NCBI RefSeq assembly: GCF_025630775.1
Contig: NZ_JAOSZE010000003.1
Coordinates: forward strand, 264,444 to 328,443
DNA from: Actinoplanes sp. KI2
Lineage (GTDB): Bacteria > Actinomycetota > Actinomycetes > Mycobacteriales > Micromonosporaceae
Direction: 5' to 3'
Length of the DNA stretch: 64,000 nt
Position 1 is the stretch's first letter. Each line of letters begins with the position of its first letter. The notes beneath the pieces were generated by a model. It saw only the letters and a program-made list of their open reading frames with translations, was not told the origin of the DNA and did no database searches. This document shows positions 29,371 through 38,505 of the stretch, in pieces. A program made the translations under genes and the position numbers.

Positions 29371-29583
29371 ATGTCCGACAGGGAGACGATCGCCTCATCG
29401 ACGATCGCGGTGCAGCGCGCCGACTGGGTGGGCCTGACGCCCGAAATGGCCGCTATGGTAGCTCCGCCGGTGATCGTCTCGGCGGCCCCGGTCGCCCGCC
29501 CCGTCGACCCCTGGCGGAAAGCGCAGTTAGCCAGGTCACGCGCGAACATGCCGGTGGGCCGGCACCGACGTCCGGCCAGGTAG
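29371..29583 (+). CDS. Possible small protein of 70 residues
   Basis: The frame starts at an ATG preceded by GGAGACGGACAG and shows strong G/C preference in third positions. The protein has a polar start (MSDRETIASSTIAVQRADWV), a short Ala/Pro/Val-rich centre (MVAPPVIVSAAPVARPVD) and a basic C-terminus ending RHRRPAR. It resembles no family I know. It lies in the gap between pepN and the DUF1015 gene and ends 10 bases before the latter, so it might be a leader cistron. Chance is not excluded. Confidence 0.4.
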   Translation: MSDRETIASSTIAVQRADWVGLTPEMAAMVAPPVIVSAAPVARPVDPWRKAQLARSRANMPVGRHRRPAR

Positions 29584-29593
29584 GTTGCGCCCC

Positions 29594-30790
29594 ATGACGG
29601 TCGTGCATCCGATCAGCCGGGCCTGGCTCACCACGGGAGTCACCGGCGCGCAGAACTACGACGAGTTCGCCGACGACGCCGAAATCACCGCCATCATCTC
29701 CGCCAACCCGCACAGCGCTCTCGCCGTCGAGATGCCGCACCTCGCGCCGGAGAGCGTGGGCAAGTCCTTCACCGACTCCCTCCCCGACGCGGTGGCCCGG
29801 CTCGCGCTGGAGCGTGCCGAGGGCAACTACGTCCCGGCCGAGCACGTCGTCGTGCTCTACCGGATCAGCGCGCCCGGCGAGCCGACCGCGTACGGCCTGT
29901 GGAGCACGGTCGATACCGACCAGATCTCCGCGAGCGCCGACGAGGCCGGGCTGGTCATCCGCAACGAGGAAGTCTTCATCGAGAAGGTGCGCGAGCGGGT
30001 CGCACTGGCCGGCGCGCTGGGGACGCTGCTGTCGCCCGTGCTCCTGCTGCAGACCGCCAAGGGCGACGAGCTGCACGCGGCCCTCGCCGCCGCCACCGAG
30101 TCGGCGGGCGAGCCGGCCGCGACCGACGTCGACCAGTCCGGCCGCACCCACGCCATCTGGCCGGTCGGCCCCGGCCCGCTGCAGGACGAGCTGACCGCGC
30201 TGGCCGGCGGCGGCGAGCTGGTGGTCGCCGACGGCAACCACCGCAGCCTGGCCGCGCAGACCGGTCGGCTGCCGCGGTTCCTCGCCGTGATCACCACGCC
30301 CGGCTCGGTCGCGATCCAGCCGTACAACCGGCTGGTCGGCGAGCTGCCGCTGCCGGTCGACGAGCTGCTGCGCCGGCTCGACGCGGCCGGCGCCACGGTC
30401 ACCGAGCTGCCCCGGCCGGCCGGCATCCCGGCCAAGGGCACGGTGGAGCTCTACCTGGGCGGCCGCACCTTCGCGATCGGCCTGCCCGCCGACCCGAACC
30501 TGCCGACGGTGGAGAACCTCGACCACGCGCTGGTCGAGCGGGTCCTGCTCGGCGACGTGCTGGGCCTCGACCCGGGCGACAAGCGGATCTCCTACATCGG
30601 CGGCGACTACTCGGCGGCCTGGCTGCGCGGCGAGGTCGATGCCGGGCACGCCGAGCTGGCCGTGCTGATCGCCCCGGTCACCGTCGACGACTTCGTCAAG
30701 GTCAACCTGGAGCGGCAGAAGCTGCCTCGCAAGAGCACCTGGTTCACCCCCAAGGCGCGCGGCGGCCTCGTCCTGTCCCAGCTCGACTGA
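29594..30790 (+). CDS. DUF1015 family protein
   Basis: A 398-residue soluble protein of the DUF1015 family, which is widespread but biochemically undefined and is sometimes found near serine biosynthesis genes. Family marks here are NPHSALAVEMPHL near the start, VLYRISAPGEPTAYGLW, VVADGNHRSLAAQTG (equivalent of the ADGHHR-type core motif), and LGLDPGDKRISYIGGD in the C-terminal half. I choose ATG 29594; an in-frame codon at 29585 adds three residues. Its stop overlaps the following ATG by one base (TGATG), so the hydrolase gene is coupled. Confidence 0.88.
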   Translation: MTVVHPISRAWLTTGVTGAQNYDEFADDAEITAIISANPHSALAVEMPHLAPESVGKSFTDSLPDAVARLALERAEGNYVPAEHVVVLYRISAPGEPTAYGLWSTVDTDQISASADEAGLVIRNEEVFIEKVRERVALAGALGTLLSPVLLLQTAKGDELHAALAAATESAGEPAATDVDQSGRTHAIWPVGPGPLQDELTALAGGGELVVADGNHRSLAAQTGRLPRFLAVITTPGSVAIQPYNRLVGELPLPVDELLRRLDAAGATVTELPRPAGIPAKGTVELYLGGRTFAIGLPADPNLPTVENLDHALVERVLLGDVLGLDPGDKRISYIGGDYSAAWLRGEVDAGHAELAVLIAPVTVDDFVKVNLERQKLPRKSTWFTPKARGGLVLSQLD

Positions 30791-31701
30791 TGCTCCATCC
30801 CCAGGTGACGGCGGCGGCCAGGATCCGCCGCCGGCCACCCGCGGCCATGCCCACCGACGACCCGTACGAGCAGCTGAAGTTCGCCCGGGCGGCGATGGAG
30901 GAGGCGGTCGACGAGGAGTGCGGCCCGGCGCTGCCGCTTCCGGTGGTCGTCGACGTCGACGCGGACGGCGTGCCCTGCCGCCTCTACGCGTCGCGGCCGG
31001 ACGCCCCGCTCTTCGTCTACCTGCACGGCGGCGGCTGGTGCTACGGCAGCATCGAGACCGTCGACCGGGTCTGCCGCCGGATCGCCGACCGGTCCGGCTG
31101 CGCGGTGCTCTCGGTGGACTACCGGCTCGCGCCCGAGCATGTGTTTCCCGCCGCGCTCGACGACGTTTCGACCGTCATGTCCTATGTGCGTAAGGCCGAG
31201 CTGGGCGTCGATGTCTCCCGTCTGGCGATCGGCGGCGACAGCGCCGGCGCCCAACTGGCCACGATCACCGCGCGTCGGCAGCGGGACGCCGCCACCCCGC
31301 TAGACCACCAAATCCTGATTTATCCGGCGCTGGATCCGATGACCGCGGCCGCCTCCTACGACGAGCTGGGCTCCTACGGCCTCGACCGCGCCGCGATGAA
31401 GCTCGCCTGGGAGACCTTCATCCCCGACCCGAGGCAGTGCCTCACCCCCGACGCGGCCATCTTCGCCACGCCCGATCTGTCCGGCATGCCGTCCACGCTG
31501 ATCATCACCGCCGAGTACGACGCCCTCCGCGACGAGGGTGCCGACTACGCCGACGCGTTGCTGACCGCCGGCGTCCCGGTGGTGCACACCCGCTACATGG
31601 GCGTCAACCACGGCTTCGCCCGCAAGCTCGCCCTGATCGACGCCGCCCGGGCCGCGACCGACCAGGTCGCGTTCTCGCTGCGCGCCGCTCTGCTGTTCTG
31701 A
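30790..31701 (+). CDS. Alpha/beta hydrolase, hormone-sensitive lipase (HSL) type
   Basis: A 303-residue esterase-type hydrolase. The oxyanion motif HGGGW (FVYLHGGGWCYGS) and nucleophile motif GDSAG (IGGDSAGAQLA) are the HSL signature. DYRLAPEHVFPAALDD is the conserved block after strand 5. The Asp in AEYDALRDEG and the His in VNHGFARK complete a triad. Likely cytoplasmic hydrolysis of short acyl esters; natural substrate unknown. The start overlaps the DUF1015 stop (TGATG), giving one transcript of two genes, followed 56 bases later by rpiB. Confidence 0.92.
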   Translation: MLHPQVTAAARIRRRPPAAMPTDDPYEQLKFARAAMEEAVDEECGPALPLPVVVDVDADGVPCRLYASRPDAPLFVYLHGGGWCYGSIETVDRVCRRIADRSGCAVLSVDYRLAPEHVFPAALDDVSTVMSYVRKAELGVDVSRLAIGGDSAGAQLATITARRQRDAATPLDHQILIYPALDPMTAAASYDELGSYGLDRAAMKLAWETFIPDPRQCLTPDAAIFATPDLSGMPSTLIITAEYDALRDEGADYADALLTAGVPVVHTRYMGVNHGFARKLALIDAARAATDQVAFSLRAALLF

Positions 31702-31757
31702 GGCGGCTCGGCGGCACTGCGAGCAAAAAGCCGAAGACCGTCTGAGAGACTGCGACC

Positions 31758-32231
<474 letters not shown>

Positions 32232-32461
32232 GCGGGCTGTGGTTGCGCTTTCCGGGTTACTTACGCGCCCTTTACCGTACGAGTTCGGATAAGTCCCCGG
32301 TTTTGCGGATCGGCCGGGTGGTGGGTCACCCCCCGTCACCCGGCTGCCGGGTTGTCCTGCATGGCAGGGCAGCCGCCGCCCGCCTCGTACCCATAATCCG
32401 ATTTATGTCCCGACACCCGAAATCTCGCCGCGAGGCCCTGACCGCTTGCCTGGGGCGGTTG

Positions 32462-33151
32462 TCAGCGGTTGCGGGGGAGTTCCTCGCGGGGGACCCAGTT
32501 GCGCCGGACGATCGTCAGGTTGCGCTCGGCGTCGGCCAGTTGCTCGTCGGTGGGCCGGGCCGCGTCTCGCGCGCGCAGGGCGGCACCCACGCCCACCTGC
32601 GACGATCCCGAGCCGACCAGGCCGCGCAGGCCGCGCTCGGTCTCGCGGTCGTCGCCCGCCCCGCCCGGCCCGCCGCCGTTGCCGCCGCGCCGGGGCTGCG
32701 CCGGGCGAAGACCGCGATCGGCCGGCTGCTCACCGACCTCAGCGATCGCCCCGGTCGCTCCCGTGGTCGCCGCCCCGGTCGCTCCCGTGGTCGCCGCCCC
32801 GGTCGCTCCCGTGGTCGCCGCCCCGGTCGCTCCCGTGGTCGCCGTGCCGGGCGTCCCCGCTGTTGCCGTGCCGGGCGTCCCGGTGGTCGCCGTGCCGGGC
32901 GTCCCCGTGGTCGCCGTGCCGGGCGTCCCGGTGGTCGCCGTGCCGGGCGTCCCCGTGGTCGCCGTGCCGGGCGTCCCCGTGGTCGCCGTGCCGGGCGCTT
33001 CCGTGCTCTCCCGCGCGGTGCCCGGGGCGGCCGTCTCGACGGTCGCCCCCGCGGGCGGGGACGACGGGTCGCCGGGCGGCGCCCCCGAAGGTGCGGACGC
33101 GGAGGACGACGAGGGACGCAGGCGGCGGCGTCGGCGTTCGGGCTCGGCCAT
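32462..33151 (-). CDS. Repeat-rich hypothetical protein with conserved C-terminus
   Basis: A 229-residue protein with three parts. Residues 1-55 are basic then Ser/Pro-rich (MAEPERRRRRLRPSSSS). Residues about 57-135 are octapeptide repeats, first G-T-A-T-T-G-T-P and then G-A-T-G-A-A-T-T type, encoded by a 24-bp tandem repeat. The last 70 residues contain GLRGLVGSGSSQVGVGAALRA and DEQLADAERNLTIVRRNWVP, which look like real conserved sequence. The conserved end resembles a small actinobacterial protein of unknown function, and the repeat tract seems to be an insertion. The ATG is at 33149-33151. It follows eis on the same strand after 29 bases. Confidence 0.65.
   Translation of the reverse strand: MAEPERRRRRLRPSSSSASAPSGAPPGDPSSPPAGATVETAAPGTARESTEAPGTATTGTPGTATTGTPGTATTGTPGTATTGTPGTATTGTPGTATAGTPGTATTGATGAATTGATGAATTGATGAATTGATGAIAEVGEQPADRGLRPAQPRRGGNGGGPGGAGDDRETERGLRGLVGSGSSQVGVGAALRARDAARPTDEQLADAERNLTIVRRNWVPREELPRNR
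32748..33000. repeat. 24-bp tandem repeat inside the hypothetical gene
   Basis: About ten units with a 24-base period run through this stretch, in two related types: one contains GGTCGCTCCCGTGGTCGCCG and one contains GTGCCGGGCGTCCC[C/G]GTGG. Both frames stay open since 24 is a multiple of three. The boundary between the two types is sharp (about 32845), suggesting two rounds of expansion. Confidence 0.85.
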
Positions 33152-33180
33152 GTCGCCGACGGTACCGCCGTCCGCGGCGC

Positions 33181-34404
33181 TCAGAACACCTCGATCGGGT
33201 TGGGCAGGCGGTGCCAGCCGAACGCCGCGTACGGAATGTTGGCGGTCAGCGGCTGGACCCGGCCGGCGGCCAGCAACGCGCCCAGCGTGGTGCCGCCCAA
33301 ATACAGCGCGCCCAGCTCGGTGATCGTCAGGGTCAGGTCGGGCGCCTCGCCGGTGCGCACGCAACTCGCCTTGTCCGGGCCGCCGGTGAGGCGCCAGCGG
33401 CCGGAGTTCGCCGGGAACAGCGGGTCGGTCACCTCGAGCACCACGTCCACCGGGGTGAGGTACCGCCGGGCCTCCAGCGCGCCCGGCAGGTCGACCACCC
33501 GCACCCAGAGGGCCTCCTCGTACCCACGGCCCAGCCGGCGAGGCTCGTCGACGATGAGGTGCAGCGGCTCGTCGACCGCGCCGTCGTAGCGCAGGCTGCG
33601 GGCGAGGTCGATGCCGAGCAGGAAGCGCCACAGCGCGGCGTACACGCCCGGGTCGTCGGCGGCCACCTGGGTGACCCGCACCTCGGCGTCCGGGCCGTAC
33701 GCGTCCCACTTGCCCTTGACCCGCCACAGCGCGTAGCCGGCCGGGCGGCCGTCGGCATCCTCGCAGATCACGCCGTGTCGCATGGTCGCGCCGTCGCGGT
33801 TGTCCTTGAGGTCGGCGAGGTGGAACTCCCACCAGTTGCCGGGGCGGCTCGACCAGCCGACCCGGGTCGCGGCGACCCGGGCGTAGATGGCGGCCAGGTC
33901 GTCCCGGACCTGTTTCGGGTCGATCAGGCGAAGGCGGAGATCGGCGCCCGGCGCGTCGGGGCGTACCCGCAGCTCCCGGGTCATCGCGTGGATGGACATC
34001 ACCGAGGCGGCCGGGCCGTAGCCGAAGCGCGGGTAGATCGCCGTCTCGCTGGCCCAGAGCACCGCGATCGGCTCGCGCGCCGCCTCGGCGATCTCGCCGA
34101 GCTGGCGGTGCATCATGGTCCGCAACAGCCCGCGCCGCCGGTGGGTGGGCGCCACGCCGACGCCGGTCACATGGGCGGCGGGCACCACGCCGCCGGGAAC
34201 CGTCAGGTCCCGGGTCAGCGCGTTGGTATGGCCGACGATCGAGCCGGCGTCCTCGGCCACGAGCGAGCGTTCCGGCTCCCAGACGAGCTTGTCGAGCTGC
34301 CGGCTTTCCTCGTCCCAGTCGTGATGAAAGACGTACGAGAGCAGATCGGTGATGGCGTCGTGGTCCTCGGCGGTGGCCGGACGCAGACGCACGGATTCGT
34401 CCAT
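33181..34404 (-). CDS. eis: Eis-type GNAT N-acetyltransferase
   Basis: A 407-residue member of the Eis family (tandem GNAT domains plus a sterol carrier protein-like C-terminal domain). The N-terminal GNAT has DESVRLRPATAEDHDAITDLL and the acetyl-CoA loop VGVAPTHRRRGLLR, then VLWASETAIYPRFGYGPAA. The C-terminus ends EVF, matching the C-terminal carboxylate that acts as general base in this family. Relatives acetylate aminoglycosides and other amines at several positions; the physiological substrate here is unknown. ATG at 34402-34404; the frame extends much further but into antisense of the next gene. Confidence 0.92.
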   Translation of the reverse strand: MDESVRLRPATAEDHDAITDLLSYVFHHDWDEESRQLDKLVWEPERSLVAEDAGSIVGHTNALTRDLTVPGGVVPAAHVTGVGVAPTHRRRGLLRTMMHRQLGEIAEAAREPIAVLWASETAIYPRFGYGPAASVMSIHAMTRELRVRPDAPGADLRLRLIDPKQVRDDLAAIYARVAATRVGWSSRPGNWWEFHLADLKDNRDGATMRHGVICEDADGRPAGYALWRVKGKWDAYGPDAEVRVTQVAADDPGVYAALWRFLLGIDLARSLRYDGAVDEPLHLIVDEPRRLGRGYEEALWVRVVDLPGALEARRYLTPVDVVLEVTDPLFPANSGRWRLTGGPDKASCVRTGEAPDLTLTITELGALYLGGTTLGALLAAGRVQPLTANIPYAAFGWHRLPNPIEVF

Positions 34405-34500
34405 GAAGTTCTGTGTAACGGAAGCGGCCGGTGAACGCGAACGATTTGCCGGCTCGCTACAGTCGTTGTGGGGGCCGGCAAGAACTACTGAGGGGGAACG

Positions 34501-35106
34501 ATGCCTGAGCAACCGCACCGGTATGAGCGGACGCTCGACATGCCACCGCAGGACCCGTGGGCCGACCAGCCCACGGCGCCGGGGCCGATCGGCCCGCAGA
34601 CCGGCGCCGCCGACGCCACGGTCGTGGCCGGCGGCGCAGCACCTTCGCCGTTCACGCAGGGCCGCGCCCGGGTCAACCCGCAGGCCCCGCAGCGCCAGTT
34701 CGCCGAGCACGAGCCGACCGGCGTCGGCTGGCCGGGCGCCGAGGCGCCGGCCGCCCGCGGCATCAGCTGGAGCTGGCACGAGCTGCGTCGCGGCAGCGAG
34801 TGGTCGAACGCGGCCGCGCTCTTCGCCTTCGTCTGCTGGGGCATCTGGGCGCTCTCCGGCGGCGGCTCGCTCGCCACCTCGATCATCCTGCTGGTGGTCA
34901 CGCTGATCGTCGCGGTCGGCGTCTTCTGCCTGGCTCGCGTGGTCGGCTATTACGTGCTCGAGCGCGCCTTCCACCGGCAGCGCCACTCGGCCCGCGGGTC
35001 GCACCTGGTGACCGCGCTGTTCCTGGTCGGCGTCGGCATCACCAACCTGCAGCAGACCGAGTGGGTCATGACCGCGTACCACTGGGTGACCGGACACCTG
35101 AGCTGA
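34501..35106 (+). CDS. Membrane protein with disordered N-terminus, unknown function
   Basis: A 201-residue protein. Residues 1-85 are Pro/Ala-rich and likely disordered (MPEQPHRYERTLDMPPQDP). Three probable spans follow at about 102-120 (ALFAFVCWGIWALSG), 123-147 (SIILLVVTLIVAVGVFCL) and 165-182 (VTALFLVGVGITN). Family unknown; similar proteins are common in actinomycetes. A GAGGGGGAACG site precedes the ATG. It is divergent from eis, and its last 41 bases overlap the convergent AtzH-like gene. Confidence 0.8.
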   Translation: MPEQPHRYERTLDMPPQDPWADQPTAPGPIGPQTGAADATVVAGGAAPSPFTQGRARVNPQAPQRQFAEHEPTGVGWPGAEAPAARGISWSWHELRRGSEWSNAAALFAFVCWGIWALSGGGSLATSIILLVVTLIVAVGVFCLARVVGYYVLERAFHRQRHSARGSHLVTALFLVGVGITNLQQTEWVMTAYHWVTGHLS

Positions 35107-35476
35107 CGCCGGCCGGCTCGGAGACGTGCGCGTGCACGATCCGCCACCCCACGGGCAGCCGCACCCAGGTCTGCGACTGGCGGCCGAGAACGTCGGAGCC
35201 GGGATAGCCGAAGAGGGTCGTCACTATGGCGGTGCTCGTCCCGTACCCGCAAATGGTGGTGTCCTCGAGACGACGGCCCGGCGGCAGACCGCCCTGCGCA
35301 CGCCGCCACCTGGTCTGCTCCTCGATGCCGGCCTGCTGGTCGGCGATGCCGAAGCGGATCGCCCGGTCGGCGAAGAAGCCGAGGACGGCCTCGACGTCGT
35401 CGGCCACCAGGGCCCGCTCGTAGGCCGCGAAGGCGGCCGTGACCTCGGCGATCACGTCGGGCCGGTCGAACTCCAT
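35066..35476 (-). CDS. AtzH-like (HpxZ-type, SnoaL-fold) protein
   Basis: A 136-residue NTF2-fold protein of the AtzH/HpxZ (DUF3225) group. The recognisable stretch is VTAAFAAYERALVADDVEAVLGFFAD, then RFGIADQQAGIEEQTRWRRAQ and the terminal QTWVRLPVGWRIVHAHVS. In cyanuric acid degraders the AtzH protein is 1-carboxybiuret hydrolase or an associated subunit, and HpxZ sits in oxalurate operons; both fit a ureide or ring-nitrogen operon. It is the last gene of the catabolic operon (52 bases from the permease gene). Confidence 0.8.
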   Translation of the reverse strand: MEFDRPDVIAEVTAAFAAYERALVADDVEAVLGFFADRAIRFGIADQQAGIEEQTRWRRAQGGLPPGRRLEDTTICGYGTSTAIVTTLFGYPGSDVLGRQSQTWVRLPVGWRIVHAHVSEPAGVSSGVRSPSGTRS

Positions 35477-35528
35477 GGGCGCTCCGTCCCGGCCCGGCGC
35501 AGGGTCGCGCCGGGCCGTCGCAAAGGAT

Positions 35529-37145
35529 TCAGGCCTGAGTCGGCACCGGAACGCCGCCCTCGGGCGCCTCGGTGAACGTGTTGCCGGAGACTTCCTCGCT
35601 GAGCAGCTTGAGCTCGTCCTCGTCCGGCGCCCGCGGCACCGGCCGGGTGAGCGCGAACAACACGCAGACCGTGGCGAGGAAGAGATAGCCGAGCGTGACC
35701 TGGAAGTTCGCGTTCAGCTCGACCTTCGGGGCGTGGATCAGGCCGACGAAGGTGAGTGCGGCACCGGCGCCCGAGAAGATCGCCGCCTGCCAGAACCGCT
35801 TGTCGATGATGAACGCGACGATGGCGCCGAGCACCAGACCGGCCAGGATCGCGCCCTCGCCGAGCGTCTTGAGCCCGCCGTAGACGACACCGGCGCCGGC
35901 CAGCGCGTCGTTGCCGACCTGCGCCGCACTCGTCCCGGCGGCGGACAAGACGTTGTCCATCAGGCCGGTGGCCCACTGGGCGATGTTCGGAATCAGCGCC
36001 GCCACCACCGCGGCGGCGTGTGCCCGGGGCGTGGCCTGGAATGCCTGTGCGCCGATCAACAGGCCGATGTAGAGCAGGATCGGCACGATCGCCGGGGTGG
36101 GGAAGATCGTGCCGAGCAGGCCGAACATCCCGAAGAAGCAGAGCAGCGCGATGACGATGCCGGTCGCCATCGAGTAGCCGGTGCGGCCGCCGGCCGCCTT
36201 CCAGCCGGGGTGCCCGACGTAGACGGCGGGCGGGAACGGCGAGCCGAGGCAGGAGCCGATCACCGCGCCGGCGCCATCGGCGAGCAGCACGCTGCGCAGG
36301 TTGTACTTGTCGCCGGCCGTCGCGGCGCTCTCCACGTTGGTCATCGCCTCGGTGAAGTTGTAGACGCCGAGCGGGATGGCCGTGGCCAGCAGCGGGGCCA
36401 TGTCCTTGAGTCCGTCGATCAGCAGGTTGATCTTGAGGTGCGGGAAAGCGAACGCGATGTCCTTGGCGGCCGCGGTCACGTCGGGCACGCTCATGTACCC
36501 GCCGATCCAGCCGATCGCGGTGCCGACCAGCAGTGCGGCGAGCCCGATCGGGATGTTGAACGGCAGCTTCACGTCGGTGAGCAGGCCGATCAGCAGCAGG
36601 CCGAAGACCGGCAGGGCGATCCACGCGGCCGCCCACATATTGCCGGCCGGGTTCATCGAGATGAACGTGATCGAGATGCCGGCCAGGGTGCCGAGCAGCG
36701 CGGCCCGCGGCGCGTACTTCCGGATGTACGGGCCGACGAACGCGCCGATCAGCACGATCACGCCGATGATGAACGCCCAGGCGATGCCCGCCGTCCACGC
36801 CGCGATCGGGTCCTTCGTGGACAGGTAGATCGGCAGCATGATCACGAAGATGACGATGAACATGTGCGGGACGCTGGGGCCGTACGGCATCGCGGTGACG
36901 TCGGTGCGGTTCTCCTTCGCCGCGAGCCGGCGGGCCAGATAGGTGTAGTAGATGTTGCCGGCGACCAGCGCGATGCCCAGCGCCGGCAGGATGACGCCGA
37001 AGACGTCGCCGGCCGGCATCTTGATCACGCCGATGCAGAGGCCGGTGAGGGTGAGGACGTTGACCAGGACGTTGACGCCGAAGCCGAAGAAGGCGTTGGT
37101 GTCGCCGCGGACCCAATAGGGCAGCTTGGCGGTTTCTGTGGTCAT
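35529..37145 (-). CDS. NCS2-family nucleobase permease (AzgA-like)
   Basis: A 538-residue integral membrane transporter with about 13-14 hydrophobic segments, of the nucleobase-cation-symporter-2 class. The first span sits after LPYWVRGDTNAFFGFGVN. The middle half has the conserved TM8-type stretch GVYNFTEAMTNVESAATAGD, where the Glu is the usual substrate ligand, and FGMFGLLGTIFPTPAIVP. Substrates of relatives are purines, uracil or urate, so the operon context suggests uptake of a nitrogen-rich ring compound; which is unknown. The ATG at 37145 has GGGAG 6 bases before it. It lies 2 bases from the previous gene. Confidence 0.9.
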   Translation of the reverse strand: MTTETAKLPYWVRGDTNAFFGFGVNVLVNVLTLTGLCIGVIKMPAGDVFGVILPALGIALVAGNIYYTYLARRLAAKENRTDVTAMPYGPSVPHMFIVIFVIMLPIYLSTKDPIAAWTAGIAWAFIIGVIVLIGAFVGPYIRKYAPRAALLGTLAGISITFISMNPAGNMWAAAWIALPVFGLLLIGLLTDVKLPFNIPIGLAALLVGTAIGWIGGYMSVPDVTAAAKDIAFAFPHLKINLLIDGLKDMAPLLATAIPLGVYNFTEAMTNVESAATAGDKYNLRSVLLADGAGAVIGSCLGSPFPPAVYVGHPGWKAAGGRTGYSMATGIVIALLCFFGMFGLLGTIFPTPAIVPILLYIGLLIGAQAFQATPRAHAAAVVAALIPNIAQWATGLMDNVLSAAGTSAAQVGNDALAGAGVVYGGLKTLGEGAILAGLVLGAIVAFIIDKRFWQAAIFSGAGAALTFVGLIHAPKVELNANFQVTLGYLFLATVCVLFALTRPVPRAPDEDELKLLSEEVSGNTFTEAPEGGVPVPTQA

Positions 37146-37147
37146 CT

Positions 37148-37816
37148 TTACTCCCGGATGGCAGCGATTACTTCGGGGGAATGGGCGACCCAGCCGAAGA
37201 TGCCGCCCTGCGCGGCGATCATCTGAAGGCCGACCCGCTGGAACTCGGGAAAGTAGGAGCCGACGCAGTCGGCCAGGACGAGGCACTCGTAGCCGCGGTC
37301 ATTCGCCTCGCGGACGGTGGTGTGGACGCAGACCTCGGTCGTTACGCCGGTTACCACCAGCGACGTGATGCCCGATTTCTCCAATATCTCGGACAGGTCG
37401 GTCGCGTAGAAAGCGCCTTTGCCGGGTTTGTCGACGACCTCCTCGCCGGGGAGGGGCTGCAATTCGTCGACGATGTCGTGGCCGTACTCACCGCGGATCA
37501 GGATGCGCCCGAAAGCGCCGGGGTCGCCGATTCGCATGCTCGGCGCTCCGCGGTTGAGCTTGGCCGGTGGGCAGTCGGAGAGATCCGGCAAATGCCCTTC
37601 GCGGGTGTGGATGATCGGCAGCCCGGCCGCCCGCCACGCTGCCATCAGGTCCGCCAGCGGTTTGATCGTCCGCCGCAGCTGGGACACGTCGTTGCCGAGG
37701 CTCTCCCCGAAGCCGCCCGGCATCAGGAAGTCGCGCTGCATGTCGATGACGACCAGCGCCGTGGAGTCGGTGTCGAAGGTGAAGGGCCCGGGTTTGGCGT
37801 CGACGGTGGGCATCAT
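37148..37816 (-). CDS. Isochorismatase-like cysteine hydrolase, paralogue 2
   Basis: A 222-residue isochorismatase-like hydrolase with the Asp-Lys-Cys triad: Asp in [14 protein letters not shown], Lys in [13 protein letters not shown] and Cys in [20 protein letters not shown]. It is about one third identical in key blocks to the neighbour at 37813-38505 ([21 protein letters not shown]). Family members hydrolyse C-N bonds in ureides (biuret hydrolase, ureidoacrylate hydrolase RutB, N-carbamoyl sarcosine). It starts at an ATG overlapping the stop of the previous gene (ATGA), with GGAGG very close. This paralogue lacks the DPYPWPF N-terminus seen in the other. Confidence 0.9.
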   Translation of the reverse strand: MMPTVDAKPGPFTFDTDSTALVVIDMQRDFLMPGGFGESLGNDVSQLRRTIKPLADLMAAWRAAGLPIIHTREGHLPDLSDCPPAKLNRGAPSMRIGDPGAFGRILIRGEYGHDIVDELQPLPGEEVVDKPGKGAFYATDLSEILEKSGITSLVVTGVTTEVCVHTTVREANDRGYECLVLADCVGSYFPEFQRVGLQMIAAQGGIFGWVAHSPEVIAAIRE

Positions 37817-38505
37817 GCCTCCGTTGCTGCTATGACGTCGGTGGACGTGGCGACGCAGCCGAAGACCCCGCCCTGCATGGTCACCATGTGCAGCGCCGCT
37901 TCGTGGTTGCCGGGATCGGTCGCGCCCGTGCAGTCGCTGAGGATCAGGCACTCGTACCCGCGGTCGTTGGCCTCGCGCATGGTCGTGTGCACGCAGACAT
38001 CCGTGGTGATGCCGGTCAGGATCAAATGCGTGATTCCGTGGGTACGCAGGACCAGGTCCAGGTTCGTGGCGTAGAAAGCGCCCTTGCCCGGCTTGTCGAT
38101 CACCACCTCGCCGGCGACCGGCGCGACCTCCGGGACGATCTCCCAGCCCGGCTCGCCGCGGACCAGGATCCGCCCGCACGGTCCGGCACCGCCGATCTCG
38201 GCGCCGATCCGGGCCGAGCGCCACCGCTTGTTGGCCGGCAGGTCGGACAGGTCGGTGTCGTGGCCCTCGCGGGTGTGGATCACGAGCATGCCCAGGTCGC
38301 GGGCGTGCTCCAGGAGCTTCGCGGTGGCCGGCAGACCGGCCCGGGTCAGCTCGATGTCGTAGCCCATCGAGTCGACGTAGCCGCCCTTGCCACAGAAATC
38401 GGTCTGCCAGTCGATGCAGATCAGCGCCGTCCTCGTCACCGGCGCCCGGCCGTCGAACGGCCATGGGTACGGGTCGGCCTGCACCGGCCCGATCGTCGCG
38501 GTCAA
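37813..38505 (-). CDS. biuH: Biuret hydrolase-like cysteine hydrolase, paralogue 1
   Basis: A 230-residue isochorismatase-like hydrolase that from memory closely resembles biuret hydrolase of Rhizobium: [12 protein letters not shown] at the start, [21 protein letters not shown] with the Asp, [37 protein letters not shown] with the Lys, and [19 protein letters not shown] with the Cys. Biuret hydrolase forms allophanate, the substrate of the enzyme encoded just upstream. The TTG start at 38503-38505 is preceded by AAGGAG and overlaps the allophanate hydrolase stop by four bases (TTGA). The specificity is inferred from context. Confidence 0.85.
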   Translation of the reverse strand: MTATIGPVQADPYPWPFDGRAPVTRTALICIDWQTDFCGKGGYVDSMGYDIELTRAGLPATAKLLEHARDLGMLVIHTREGHDTDLSDLPANKRWRSARIGAEIGGAGPCGRILVRGEPGWEIVPEVAPVAGEVVIDKPGKGAFYATNLDLVLRTHGITHLILTGITTDVCVHTTMREANDRGYECLILSDCTGATDPGNHEAALHMVTMQGGVFGCVATSTDVIAATEA

